Source: SZUA-521 sp041738285 (GTDB lineage Bacteria; Pseudomonadota; Gammaproteobacteria; Pseudomonadales; Azotimanducaceae). Taken from it: a stretch of DNA of 17,720 nucleotides. The stretch lies in the NCBI GenBank assembly GCA_041738285.1, contig JBGSQB010000055.1:1-17720 (forward strand). Direction: 5' to 3'. This document shows, one piece after another, positions 1-7,280 of the stretch. A program made the position numbers and the translations under genes. Within the stretch, counting starts at the first letter, position 1, and every line of letters begins with the position of its first letter. A model generated the notes under the pieces. That model saw only the letters and a list, made by a program, of their open reading frames with translations, was not told the DNA's origin and ran no database searches.

Positions 1-93
1 GGCGCGCGTCAGGCGCGGCTGGACGCCGAGGCGAGTGCCTATCGGCGAGCGATGAGTGCGTGCCTCGAAGGTCGCGGCTACGCGGTGCGGTGA
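1..93 (+). CDS. C-terminal end of a DUF6515-like protein (5' truncated)
   Basis: The window opens inside an open frame that reads 30 codons to a TGA at 91-93. Its last residues (YRRAMSACLEGRGYAVR) match the last residues of the next gene (YQRALAACLTGRGYSVR) at 12 of 17 positions, so this is the tail of a related protein. The shared CL-x-GRGY-x-V ending is, from memory, usual for secreted DUF6515/glycine-zipper-like proteins. Only the tail is visible, so nothing can be said about its signal peptide or body. The function of the family is unknown. The next gene's Shine-Dalgarno begins 3 nt after this stop, so the two are probably co-transcribed. Confidence 0.7.
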   Translation, partial: GARQARLDAEASAYRRAMSACLEGRGYAVR

Positions 94-95
94 TG

Positions 96-101
96 AAGGA
101 G
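96..101 (+). promoter_or_regulatory. Shine-Dalgarno that fixes the start of the DUF6515-like gene
   Basis: AAGGAG at 96-101 lies 6 nt before the ATG at 108. The in-frame upstream ATGs at 60 and 93 lie inside or overlap the preceding gene and have no comparable site. This places the start at 108, which also puts a clean signal peptide at the N-terminus. Confidence 0.75.
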
Positions 102-107
102 ACCGGA

Positions 108-752
108 ATGAACGATCGATCCCGACGCGTGCGCACGGGTGTGATGGCGGCGACGGTTGCGGCACTGCTCATGGGTCTGGCCGGGACCGCTGCAGCCGAT
201 CGCAAACCCTCGCACTACGATCGCGGCAAGTACTATCCCGAGCGTGGCCGGCACGTCGATCGTGCGCCACGCGCCGCGGTCGAGATTCGTCATCGCACAC
301 ATCCGTACTACTATCATCGCGGCACGTGGTATCGACCGGATGGGCCACGATTCCTCGTTGTGGCGCCGCCCCTTGGGCTGGTGGTGCCGGTGCTGCCGCG
401 CTACTACAGCACGTTCTGGTTCGGCGGTTATCCGTACTACTACGCCAACGATGTGTACTACGTGTATCGCCCGCAGATGCAGGGGTATGTGGTCACGGCG
501 CCACCGCCGGTCGCAGAAACGGTCGGGTCGACACCTGCATCGGAACTGTTCGTCTATCCGATGGAGGGTCAGGATGAACCGCTGCAGGCTTCAGACCGCT
601 ATGAGTGCCATGCCTGGGCAGTGCGGGAAACCGGGTTCGACCCCGTCAGGCCCCAGGGCGGCGTCGGCGCCGCGGACTGGTCGCGAAAGCGCGAGGACTA
701 TCAGCGCGCGCTTGCTGCATGCCTGACAGGACGGGGCTACAGTGTGCGCTAA
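108..752 (+). CDS. DUF6515-like secreted protein, Tyr-rich
   Basis: A 214-aa protein. Residues 1-30 form a signal peptide (basic NDRSRRVR, hydrophobic VMAATVAALLMGLAG, then AAA before D31), so it should be exported to the periplasm or envelope. Residues 65-130 are Tyr-rich and contain the pattern typical of DUF6515 proteins: a YYYHRGTWY segment, a hydrophobic VVAPPLGLVVPVLP stretch (84-97), then YYYANDVYYVY (110-120) and GYVVTAPPP. The C-terminal module has CHAWAVRETGFDP (167-179) and ends ACLTGRGYSVR. Function of the family is not known; a structural or envelope role is only a guess. The gene follows a relative, of which only the end is visible, and precedes the DUF2277 gene by 35 bp. Start chosen from the AAGGAG site at 96-101. 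Family assignment is by pattern memory, not a search. Confidence 0.85.
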   Translation: MNDRSRRVRTGVMAATVAALLMGLAGTAAADRKPSHYDRGKYYPERGRHVDRAPRAAVEIRHRTHPYYYHRGTWYRPDGPRFLVVAPPLGLVVPVLPRYYSTFWFGGYPYYYANDVYYVYRPQMQGYVVTAPPPVAETVGSTPASELFVYPMEGQDEPLQASDRYECHAWAVRETGFDPVRPQGGVGAADWSRKREDYQRALAACLTGRGYSVR

Positions 753-756
753 ACTG

Positions 757-775
757 CGCCTTCGAAATGAAGGCG
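757..775. other. Short intercistronic stem-loop
   Basis: CGCCTTC (757-763) and GAAGGCG (769-775) form a perfect 7-bp stem around the 5-nt loop GAAAT, just after the stop at 752 and just before the Shine-Dalgarno (GAGG, 777-780) of the DUF2277 gene. No T-tract follows, so it is a poor intrinsic terminator. It may protect the upstream mRNA or modulate the downstream ribosome site. Confidence 0.35.
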
Positions 776-787
776 TGAGGTGCCCCG

Positions 788-1063
788 ATGTGTCGCAACA
801 TCAAAACCCTGTTCAACTTCGAACCACCGGCGACTGATGACGAAATTCGCGCGTCTGCGCTGCAGTTCGTGCGCAAGTTGAGTGGGACGACGCGACCGTC
901 GAAGGCGAATGCCGAAGCGTTCGATCGGGCAGTGGAGGACGTCACTATGGCGGCGCATGTGCTGCTGGCATCCCTCGTTACTACGGCGCCTCCAAGGGAT
1001 CGTGACACGGAAGCAGCGAAGGCGCAGGCACGCAGTGCTCAGCGCTTCGCGATCTCACGCTAG
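788..1063 (+). CDS. DUF2277 family protein
   Basis: A 91-aa small soluble protein. It begins MCRNIKTLFNFEPPATDDEI and carries FVRKLSGTTRPSKAN (28-42), AFDRAVEDVT and a C-terminal TTAPPRDRDTEAAKAQAR segment. These are the hallmarks of DUF2277, a short family of unknown function found in proteobacteria and actinobacteria, usually about 85-95 aa, so the protein looks full length. The start is supported by GAGGTG about 6 nt upstream. No signal peptide or membrane segment is seen, so it is likely cytoplasmic. The methyltransferase starts 11 nt after its stop, with the Shine-Dalgarno in that gap, so the two probably form one transcript. I do not know its function. Confidence 0.9.
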   Translation: MCRNIKTLFNFEPPATDDEIRASALQFVRKLSGTTRPSKANAEAFDRAVEDVTMAAHVLLASLVTTAPPRDRDTEAAKAQARSAQRFAISR

Positions 1064-1074
1064 GGGTAGGCATC

Positions 1075-1752
1075 ATGTTCACGATCGACCCGCGCGTGGA
1101 CGCCTTGCTCGACCGCCTCCACACTCAAAGCACCAGCCAGGATCCAGCGCTCGGTGAGTACTTCCGCAAGCGTGCGCAGGAGGAGGGCGGTAACTGGAAA
1201 GAGTTCGACGCCGCCAGCGAAGCGTTCATGGCCGACAAGATGGTAGCGCTCGATCGCGACAAGGCGCAGTTCTGCTATCAGGTATGTCGCGCGCTGCGTG
1301 CTCGATGCGTCGTTGAGGCAGGTACCTCGTTCGGCGTTTCGACTCTATATCTGGCAGCGGCGGTGCGCGACAACGGTTATGCGCCCGGTGACGGTATCGT
1401 GATTGGCACCGAGCATGAACCGGCAAAGGCGAGAGCTGCGCAGGCCCACTTCGGCGAAGCGGGCCTGGCCGACTATATCGACCTGCGTCAGGGCGATCTG
1501 CGTACGACCCTGGCGCAGATCGAGGGGCCGGTCGACTTCATGCTGATGGACATCTGGACACCGATGGCGCGACCGGCCGTCGAGCACGTGTCACCGCACC
1601 TGAGAGTGGGCGCCGTGATCATCTGCGACAACACGATCCCGTTTCGTGAAGCGTACGCAGACTACTTCGATTTCGTGAGCGCACCGGCCAATCGACTGCG
1701 CACCATGACGCTGCCGTTTGCAGGTGGTCTCGAGTTCACGGTGCGGATCTAG
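1075..1752 (+). CDS. Class I SAM-dependent O-methyltransferase
   Basis: A 225-aa protein with the Rossmann-like fold of O-methyltransferase family 3 (caffeoyl-CoA/catechol OMT-like). Motif I is VVEAGTSFGVST (79-90), the glycine-rich SAM-binding loop. The acidic residue after strand 2 is in GTEHEPAKA (111-119). Motif around D159 (FMLMDIW) is the expected SAM/metal-side aspartate region, and CDNTIPF (184-190) follows. It probably transfers a methyl group from SAM to a hydroxyl on a small molecule; the substrate cannot be read from the sequence. No signal peptide. The start has a GGGGTAGG site just upstream and lies 11 nt after the DUF2277 stop. Its last 17 nt overlap the end of the convergent transporter gene, leaving no room for a dedicated terminator. 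Confidence 0.88.
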   Translation: MFTIDPRVDALLDRLHTQSTSQDPALGEYFRKRAQEEGGNWKEFDAASEAFMADKMVALDRDKAQFCYQVCRALRARCVVEAGTSFGVSTLYLAAAVRDNGYAPGDGIVIGTEHEPAKARAAQAHFGEAGLADYIDLRQGDLRTTLAQIEGPVDFMLMDIWTPMARPAVEHVSPHLRVGAVIICDNTIPFREAYADYFDFVSAPANRLRTMTLPFAGGLEFTVRI

Positions 1753-3187
1753 CGTCCGCCTGCGTCCGGCGAGCCGCGAGTTCCTCCATGATCTGCGCAT
1801 GGCGCTTGCGGTCGAGCCGATAGCCCATGTACAGGAACAGTCCGAACATGGTGAAGATCGATGTGGCAGGCCCTTGAATGAAGCCCAGTGTCCACAGCGT
1901 GTCGGCGGGCACGGTGCCGGCGGCAGCGCCACGTGGGAACGAAATGTAGTCGAGCAGCGCACCCCCGATGATGACCCCGAGCGCGCCGGTGGTTTTGATC
2001 ACGAACGAACGCGCCGAGTAGATCACGCCTTCACGGCGCGCGCCGGTCTCCAATTCATGCTCGTCGGCGATGTCGGCGAACATCGAGTTCAGACTCGAGA
2101 AGATCACGGGCCCGATCAGCGAACTGACGAACGTGACGAGCATGATGAGCGGCAGAATTACAGTGGACTCGTTCGACGGAAACCATGAGACGTCGAGCAG
2201 TCGCAGTACGATCAGCATGTTGGTGTTGACGATGACGATGGCTGCGGGGATCAGCACGGCGAGCTTCTTGTCGAGCAAACCGGTGACCAGCGGTGTCAGT
2301 GGCACGCTCAACAGCAAACCGACGAGCGCGGCCAGCGGCAGATACGCGAGTTCCTCGGTAGTCAGATCCCAGAAGTGCACGCCCATGAAAGGGCTGAACA
2401 CGCCTTCGATGGCGAGCACGAGGGTCGAGAACAGCATGCCGAAGAAGAGCGCGCGAAAGGACTTGTTGCCGAATACACCCTTCAGCTCGCGCAGCAGCTT
2501 CACTACGCCGAAGCGTTCGTACACCAGCGGTTGCGGCAGGTTGGGAATCTCCCGGAACGTGCCGATGCAGCAACTGAAGATCGCAATCGCCATGGCGATG
2601 CCGAACGTCATGCCGAAGCCAATGTAGCCTTCCGGGTTCAGCAAGCCCGGATTGAACAGCGCGGTGGTGGGGAAGAAGTAGCTGTATGCGAAGTACCCGG
2701 TGAACGCGCCACCGAGCGCGCTGAACAGCGTGCTGAAAGCAAACAGGGTGGAGCGCTGGGTGTAGTCCCGCGCCATCTCGGCGCCGAGCGCGAGATGCGG
2801 TATGTGATAGAAGGTGAGCGAGCCCCGTACCAGAACGGCGAACACCGTCAGCCACACGAACGATGCGAACTCCGAGATGTCCCGGGGCGGGTTGAACAGA
2901 AAGTAGAACGACAATGCGAGCGGAATCGCCGCCGCGAGCATGAATGGATGGCGACGGCCCCAGCGCGTCTTGGTCTTGTCGGAAATAGTGCCCGCGATCG
3001 GGTCGGTGACTGCGTCGAAGACGAGTGCGATGCCGAGTGCGATGCCGGTGAGTGTGCCGGAGACACCGACCACCTGCTGATAGAAGAACAGCAGGAACGT
3101 GTTGAACGCACTGTTCTTCATGCCCTCGGCGGCTTGGCCGAGGCCAAAGGCCACCATGGGCGTGAGTGTCAGCCGGCGCGCCTGCAT
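1736..3187 (-). CDS. GPH-type sugar/cation symporter (MFS_2, MelB-like)
   Basis: A 483-aa polytopic inner-membrane protein with about 12 hydrophobic segments. The diagnostic stretch is at 58-82: DAVTDPIAGTISDKT followed by TRWGRRHPF. This is the D-x-x-x-D-P-x-x-G ... D-K-T ... W-G-R-R-P/H signature of the glycoside-pentoside-hexuronide:cation symporter family (MelB, XylP, GusB). It should import a sugar, glycoside or related compound with Na+ or H+; the substrate is unknown. Length is close to family norm (about 450-490 aa). The ATG at 3187 is preceded by TAAGG. It is last in a - strand unit behind the CPXCG gene and the LLM oxidoreductase (56-bp gap), suggesting transport of a substrate or product of that enzyme. 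The C-terminal tail is charged and cytoplasmic. Confidence 0.9.
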   Translation of the reverse strand: MQARRLTLTPMVAFGLGQAAEGMKNSAFNTFLLFFYQQVVGVSGTLTGIALGIALVFDAVTDPIAGTISDKTKTRWGRRHPFMLAAAIPLALSFYFLFNPPRDISEFASFVWLTVFAVLVRGSLTFYHIPHLALGAEMARDYTQRSTLFAFSTLFSALGGAFTGYFAYSYFFPTTALFNPGLLNPEGYIGFGMTFGIAMAIAIFSCCIGTFREIPNLPQPLVYERFGVVKLLRELKGVFGNKSFRALFFGMLFSTLVLAIEGVFSPFMGVHFWDLTTEELAYLPLAALVGLLLSVPLTPLVTGLLDKKLAVLIPAAIVIVNTNMLIVLRLLDVSWFPSNESTVILPLIMLVTFVSSLIGPVIFSSLNSMFADIADEHELETGARREGVIYSARSFVIKTTGALGVIIGGALLDYISFPRGAAAGTVPADTLWTLGFIQGPATSIFTMFGLFLYMGYRLDRKRHAQIMEELAARRTQADARSAP

Positions 3188-3243
3188 GGGACCTTACATC
3201 AACTTCCAGACAGCGATCATCAGATGGGAAGCGCGGCGCCGAG

Positions 3244-4086
3244 TCAACCGCGGAAGTGGCGCAGGTTCTGATCCGCCCACGCCTCGACACCGTCGAGATT
3301 GTCGTAGTCGAGAATCTGCAGCATGAATCGCTGACAGCCGGCGTCCACATACGCACCGAGCTTTTCGATGCCGCCATCGCCCTGAAATCCGGCCAGGGGC
3401 GACATCAGTGAACGTTTCACCGCGCGTGGATCGCGGCCGCGCTGCTCGAGCAGTTCGGTCAGTCGCGTGTTGCGGGCAGCGTAGGTCGGCGCGTCGATGA
3501 ACACGCCGTTCCATTCGTCCGCAAACTGAGCGGCGAGCGGCAGGCTGCGATTGACGCCGTTGCCGCCGATCAGAATCGGCAGCTTGCGTTTCGGACGCGG
3601 CAGCAGCACGGCATCCTTCACGCTCAGGTGTTTGCCTGCGTAGGTAAGTGGTAGATCTGACGCGAGCAGGTGGGCACCGATTGTGAGTGCGTCGGTCAGA
3701 TGCGCGAAGCGCGACGCGAAGGTGCCGAATGGAACACCGTAGTTTTCATGTTCGCGTCGTTGCCAACCGGCACCGAGTCCGAGAGTCAATCGACCGCCGG
3801 ACAGGTCATCGATTGCACTCGCTTGGCGCAGCGTCATCAATGGGTGTCGGAATGTAACGGGGGCGACGAGGGAGCCGAACTCGATCGACTTTGTGTGTGT
3901 TGCGGCATAGGTGAGGGAGGTGAAGAGTTCGAGCGAGTCGAGATCGGGCGGCGTGGGGTTGGTGAAGTGATCCGAGCGGAACACGCACTGGAAACCCGCG
4001 CGCTCGGCCACCGCCAGCACGCGTTGCCAGCGTGGCCAGTTGAGTCCGAACTGACCTTCCACCATGAGTCCGATCTGTGCCTTCAT
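3244..4086 (-). CDS. LLM class flavin-dependent oxidoreductase
   Basis: A 280-aa protein of the bacterial luciferase-like monooxygenase family (F420- or FMN-dependent). Visible features are the N-terminal strand MKAQIGLMVEG, FRSDHF (36-41), TFRHPLMTLRQASAIDDLSGGR (79-99), GLGAGW (103-108) and PILIGGNG (170-177), all common in TIM-barrel LLM enzymes. The reaction is probably a two-electron reduction or oxygenation using reduced flavin or F420; the substrate is unknown. A longer open frame extends to 4176, but ATG 4086 is preceded by a good GAGGTGG site and gives the conserved N-terminus. Its ATG overlaps the stop of the CPXCG gene (ATGA), implying translational coupling. The transporter gene follows after 56 bp. 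Confidence 0.9.
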   Translation of the reverse strand: MKAQIGLMVEGQFGLNWPRWQRVLAVAERAGFQCVFRSDHFTNPTPPDLDSLELFTSLTYAATHTKSIEFGSLVAPVTFRHPLMTLRQASAIDDLSGGRLTLGLGAGWQRREHENYGVPFGTFASRFAHLTDALTIGAHLLASDLPLTYAGKHLSVKDAVLLPRPKRKLPILIGGNGVNRSLPLAAQFADEWNGVFIDAPTYAARNTRLTELLEQRGRDPRAVKRSLMSPLAGFQGDGGIEKLGAYVDAGCQRFMLQILDYDNLDGVEAWADQNLRHFRG

Positions 4087-4280
4087 TGATATCCCACCTC
4101 GTCTTCTGCACGCACGCTGACGCTCAGCGTACCATCCCGATCTTCGGAGACTTTGATAGTTATCGGTCTGCAGCACACTTCGCAGTCCTCGATGTACGGT
4201 GCTTCGATGCTGCTGTGATCCACGATGAGTTCGATGGACTCACCGCAGTAGGGGCAATGGCTCGCCAACGTTTGAAGCAT
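4083..4280 (-). CDS. CPXCG motif zinc-ribbon protein (small)
   Basis: A 65-aa protein, MLQTLASHCPYCGESIEL to EDEVGYQ. It has two cysteine pairs, C9-P-Y-C12 (followed by G) and C33-E-V-C36, plus an extra C37 then RPI. This matches the CPXCG cysteine-rich family (Pfam Cys_rich_CPXG as I recall), typically 55-70 aa and predicted to bind one zinc ion. Function is unknown. It is first in the - strand unit and its TGA overlaps the ATG of the LLM oxidoreductase. The same frame is open upstream to 5048 but that extension is antisense to the exporter gene and is not credible. The start codon lies only 12 bp from the divergent exporter start at 4293. Confidence 0.88.
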   Translation of the reverse strand: MLQTLASHCPYCGESIELIVDHSSIEAPYIEDCEVCCRPITIKVSEDRDGTLSVSVRAEDEVGYQ

Positions 4281-4292
4281 CCGTGCTCTACT

Positions 4293-5534
4293 ATGACTGT
4301 GACCAACCCCATTCTCGCCAACTATCCGGCGCTCGGCTATCCCTTGTACCGGCGCTATTGGTATGCGTCGTTCGCGGCCGTCGGTGCAACGCAACTGGTC
4401 ACGCTCGCCCAAGGTTGGCTCGTGTTCAAACTCACAGGCTCCGCGCTCGACCTCGGCGTGCTCGGGGCAGCGGCATCGGTGCCAAACATCCTCGTCTCGT
4501 TGTTCGGTGGCGCGCTCGCGGATCGCTTCGACAAGCGCAAGATCCTGCTCGTCACGTCGCTCCTCACCGCGACGCTGATGTTTCTGCTGGCAGCACTCGA
4601 CGTGAGCGGTATCGTGACCGTTTGGCATGTGTGGATCATTGCGGCACTCACGGCCATCATCACTGGAATCGAATGGCCCACGCGGCAATCGATCTTCCCG
4701 CATCTGATCGAGCGGCCCGGATTGATGTCGGCGGTCGCTCTCAATTCCGTGCTGTGGCAAGCGACGCGAATGATCGTGCCGGCAATCGGGGGCGTGTTGA
4801 TCGCGTTGACGGATACGTGGTTCCTGTTTGCGCTCGCAGGTGGTGGATTCGTCGTCATGTTCGCGGTGATGGCGCGAATGCAGATCGTGCTGCCTGGCAG
4901 TCACTCGGGTTCCACGCTCTCGCAGGTGAAGCAGGGACTGCAATACATCGCGGACAATGAGCTGTTCCGCTGGCTCATCGTGCTGTCCTATGCCGGCATG
5001 TTCTTCGTCAGCAGCTACATGCAGCTGATGCCGGCGTTCGCCGCGCATCTGGGCGCGGATGAAAAGGGTTATGGGATATTGATGTCAGCGAGCGGTGTCG
5101 GGTCTGTGCTTGGCACGCTGGCGGTGGGGCGATTGCAGCGGCTACGTGCGCTCGGATTCGTGTTACTCGGCGCCGCGGCATCATCTGCAGTTGCTTTATA
5201 CGCATTCGCGATCGCAAGCGGGCTCGGCTGGTTTGTCCTGGCGTTGGCCACCGCTCTCGGTATCGCGGTGTGCACATCGGTGTTCATGATCTGTGCGATG
5301 ACCGTGATGCAGCTCGAAGTACCTGACACACTGCGCGGCCGGGTGATGGGAATTCACACGATCACCTACTCGCTGATGCCGCTCGGTGGGCTCATGCTCG
5401 GCGCGATTGCGACGGCGTCGTCGATCGTGACCGCGGTGGTCGTAGGTGCGAGCGCGTTCCTGTTGATCACGCTCGTGGTCGGCACGCTGCAGCCGATCAT
5501 CCGCCGGCTCGACAGCGACGCCCTCGACCGCTAG
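4293..5534 (+). CDS. MFS transporter, EntS-like (MFS_3)
   Basis: A 413-aa inner-membrane protein with about 12 hydrophobic helices, in the range for MFS_3 exporters such as EntS. The MFS signature loop between helices 2 and 3 is GGALADRFDKRK (72-83). WPTRQSIFPHLI (about residues 128-139) and the N-terminal RYWYASFAAVGATQLVTLAQGWLVF are typical of this branch. It probably effluxes a small molecule or siderophore-like compound by proton antiport; the substrate is unknown. The ATG at 4293 has no clear Shine-Dalgarno. An in-frame ATG at 4257 would add 12 residues and overlap the divergent CPXCG gene. The stop is 6 bp from the stop of the convergent SDR gene. Confidence 0.88.
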   Translation: MTVTNPILANYPALGYPLYRRYWYASFAAVGATQLVTLAQGWLVFKLTGSALDLGVLGAAASVPNILVSLFGGALADRFDKRKILLVTSLLTATLMFLLAALDVSGIVTVWHVWIIAALTAIITGIEWPTRQSIFPHLIERPGLMSAVALNSVLWQATRMIVPAIGGVLIALTDTWFLFALAGGGFVVMFAVMARMQIVLPGSHSGSTLSQVKQGLQYIADNELFRWLIVLSYAGMFFVSSYMQLMPAFAAHLGADEKGYGILMSASGVGSVLGTLAVGRLQRLRALGFVLLGAAASSAVALYAFAIASGLGWFVLALATALGIAVCTSVFMICAMTVMQLEVPDTLRGRVMGIHTITYSLMPLGGLMLGAIATASSIVTAVVVGASAFLLITLVVGTLQPIIRRLDSDALDR

Positions 5535-5540
5535 GTGCGG

Positions 5541-6404
5541 TCAGAGTCTGCGAATGGCGTTTGAGTCTCCCGTGCTGCCCTTGGTCACACCAGAGACTTT
5601 CGCATTGCGGGCAGATGATCGGGGAAATTTCTTCGACAGCTCCGGACCGGCTGCTGTCAGCCCACCGTCGACGATCAGTGCCTCACCGGTTACGAATTCC
5701 GAATCGTCGCTCGCCAGGAACAAGGCAGCACCAGCGATGTGGTCGCCGCGACCGTAGTCCGGCCAGGGCTGTGATTTCGCGAATGCAGTGCGGGTGGAAT
5801 CTTCATTGCCGCCCGACGCGAGGGGCGTCGCGATGAACCCCGGACAGATCGCATTGACGCGGATGCGATCGGGGCCGAGTTCGACCGCGGCTGACTGGGT
5901 GAGACTGATTACTGCGGCTTTGGCGGCGGAGTACACGAGCGGGCCAGCGTCTCCCGACAGACCGGCGACGGATGCCGTGTTGATGATAGCGCCACCGCGT
6001 CCTTGCGCTCGCATGATGCGCGCTGCGTGCTTGATGCCGAGAAACACTCCTTTGGCGAGCACGTCGAAGGTGTAGTCCCAGTCCGCGACGGTGGTTTCCG
6101 TCAGCGGGCCGATCGCGCCGCCCACGCCGGCATTGTTGAACACGATGTCGACGCCGCCAAAGCTGTCGACGGCGCACGCGAACATCGCTTCGATGTCTTG
6201 CTCACGCGCGACATCGACCTTGATGTAGCGGGCGTCGCCGCCGAGGCCTTCCGCCGCAGCCGCCGCGAGGGTGTCGGCACCCGTGCGTTCGTTGTAGTCC
6301 GCAATCACGACTTTGGCGCCTTCGCGCAGGAATCGCAGCACGGTCGATCGACCCATGCCGCTTGCGCCACCCGTGATCACCGCCACTTTGCCGTTCAACC
6401 GCAT
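5541..6404 (-). CDS. Classical SDR family NAD(P)-dependent oxidoreductase
   Basis: A 287-aa short-chain dehydrogenase/reductase with every classical element: the cofactor motif TGGASGMG (11-18), D36 after the second strand (favouring NAD+), NNAG (90-93), catalytic S145, Y158 and K162 (YSAAK), and PGFIATP after strand 6. It ends the fold with VTGEALIVDGG and carries an extra basic C-terminal tail of about 35 residues. It should oxidise or reduce a hydroxyl/carbonyl group on an unknown substrate in the cytoplasm. The start at 6404 has GGGGGAAAGGA just upstream. It lies 60 bp downstream of the isocitrate lyase/PEP mutase-like gene on the same strand and is probably the last gene of that unit. 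Confidence 0.93.
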   Translation of the reverse strand: MRLNGKVAVITGGASGMGRSTVLRFLREGAKVVIADYNERTGADTLAAAAAEGLGGDARYIKVDVAREQDIEAMFACAVDSFGGVDIVFNNAGVGGAIGPLTETTVADWDYTFDVLAKGVFLGIKHAARIMRAQGRGGAIINTASVAGLSGDAGPLVYSAAKAAVISLTQSAAVELGPDRIRVNAICPGFIATPLASGGNEDSTRTAFAKSQPWPDYGRGDHIAGAALFLASDDSEFVTGEALIVDGGLTAAGPELSKKFPRSSARNAKVSGVTKGSTGDSNAIRRL

Positions 6405-6464
6405 GTCCTTTCCCCCGTTGAGTTCGTCCGAGATGGTATCCGACCCGACGCGCCGGGCGGTGGG

Positions 6465-7280
6465 CTACTTCAATAGGTCGCTGACCTCGCGGCCGGATGC
6501 CATCCCACGCAGCCAGCCAAAGGTGCCGGCGTCGCGCATCTCTTTGGCCGCGTTCAGCATTGCAGTTGTTGCTGCGCGCGCGAGCGCACCACCCACGCTC
6601 AATCGCTTTGCGCCGGCCGCAGCGAGGTCGGCGACCGTTGCTTTTGCGACCATCGGCGCGAGTATGTTGACTGGCTTGTCCACCGCGCGGACCACAGTGC
6701 GCACCTGATCGATCGTGGTGAGTCCCGGGGCGTAGAGCACATCGGCGCCCGCGGCCGAGTAGGCCTGGAGGCGGGCGATGGTGTCGTCGAGATCGTTGAC
6801 GCCGCGCAGCAGGTTTTCTGCGCGCGCCGTGAGCAGGAACGGAAACCCGAAGCCGCGCACCGCCTCCGCGGCCGCGGCGATACGCTCGATCGCGTGCGCG
6901 AATGGATAGATTGGTTTCTTCGGGTCGCCGCAGTAGTCCTCGATGGACGCGCCCACAACGCCGGCCTCCGCAACGCGCGCGATATTCACGGCCACGGTCG
7001 GCGGGTCGTGCGCGAATCCATTTTCGAAGTCGGCATTGATGGGAATGTCGGTCGCATCGGCAAGCGCGCGACAGTGCTCGATCTTCTCCTCTACCGTCAT
7101 CTGGCCGTCGAGCCGGGCATATGCGTTGGCAAAACCGGCGCTCGTCGTGGCCAATGCTTCAAATCCAAGACCCTGCAGCATGCGAGCGGAGCCGACGTCC
7201 CAGGGATTCGGGATGATGAATGCGCCGTCGCGGTCGTGCAGCGCACGAAATACTGTCCCTTTATCGGATTGGTTGGTCAT
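6465..7280 (-). CDS. Isocitrate lyase/PEP mutase superfamily protein
   Basis: A 271-aa TIM-barrel protein. Visible motifs are NPWDVGSAR (25-33), NADFENGF (82-89; D84 is the expected Mg2+-side residue), GASIEDY (110-116) and TARAE (151-155). These define the ICL/PEP mutase superfamily, whose members cleave or form C-C or P-C bonds next to a carboxylate. The isocitrate lyase KKCGH loop is absent (the region reads CGDPKKPIYP), and the PEP mutase EDK..PK.NS signature is not seen. It therefore belongs to the poorly characterised lyase/oxaloacetate-decarboxylase-like branch. Its ATG overlaps the TGA of the TPR gene (7277-7280), implying translational coupling, and the SDR follows after 60 bp. Confidence 0.9.
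   Translation of the reverse strand: MTNQSDKGTVFRALHDRDGAFIIPNPWDVGSARMLQGLGFEALATTSAGFANAYARLDGQMTVEEKIEHCRALADATDIPINADFENGFAHDPPTVAVNIARVAEAGVVGASIEDYCGDPKKPIYPFAHAIERIAAAAEAVRGFGFPFLLTARAENLLRGVNDLDDTIARLQAYSAAGADVLYAPGLTTIDQVRTVVRAVDKPVNILAPMVAKATVADLAAAGAKRLSVGGALARAATTAMLNAAKEMRDAGTFGWLRGMASGREVSDLLK

Noticed and set aside
2055..3377. Long frames in the symporter region (2055-3377 on -, 2375-3271 on +)
   Set aside because: Both overlap the well-supported GPH symporter in other frames and have the Arg/His/Ala-rich composition of shadows.
3166..3411. Small + strand frames around 3099-3411
   Set aside because: They overlap the symporter start and the LLM oxidoreductase end on the other strand, have no ribosome site and no known pattern.
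4083..5048. A 321-codon - strand frame ending with the CPXCG sequence
   Set aside because: Only the last 65 codons are a recognisable protein; the upstream part is antisense to the EntS-like exporter and has shadow composition. The gene was therefore started at 4280.
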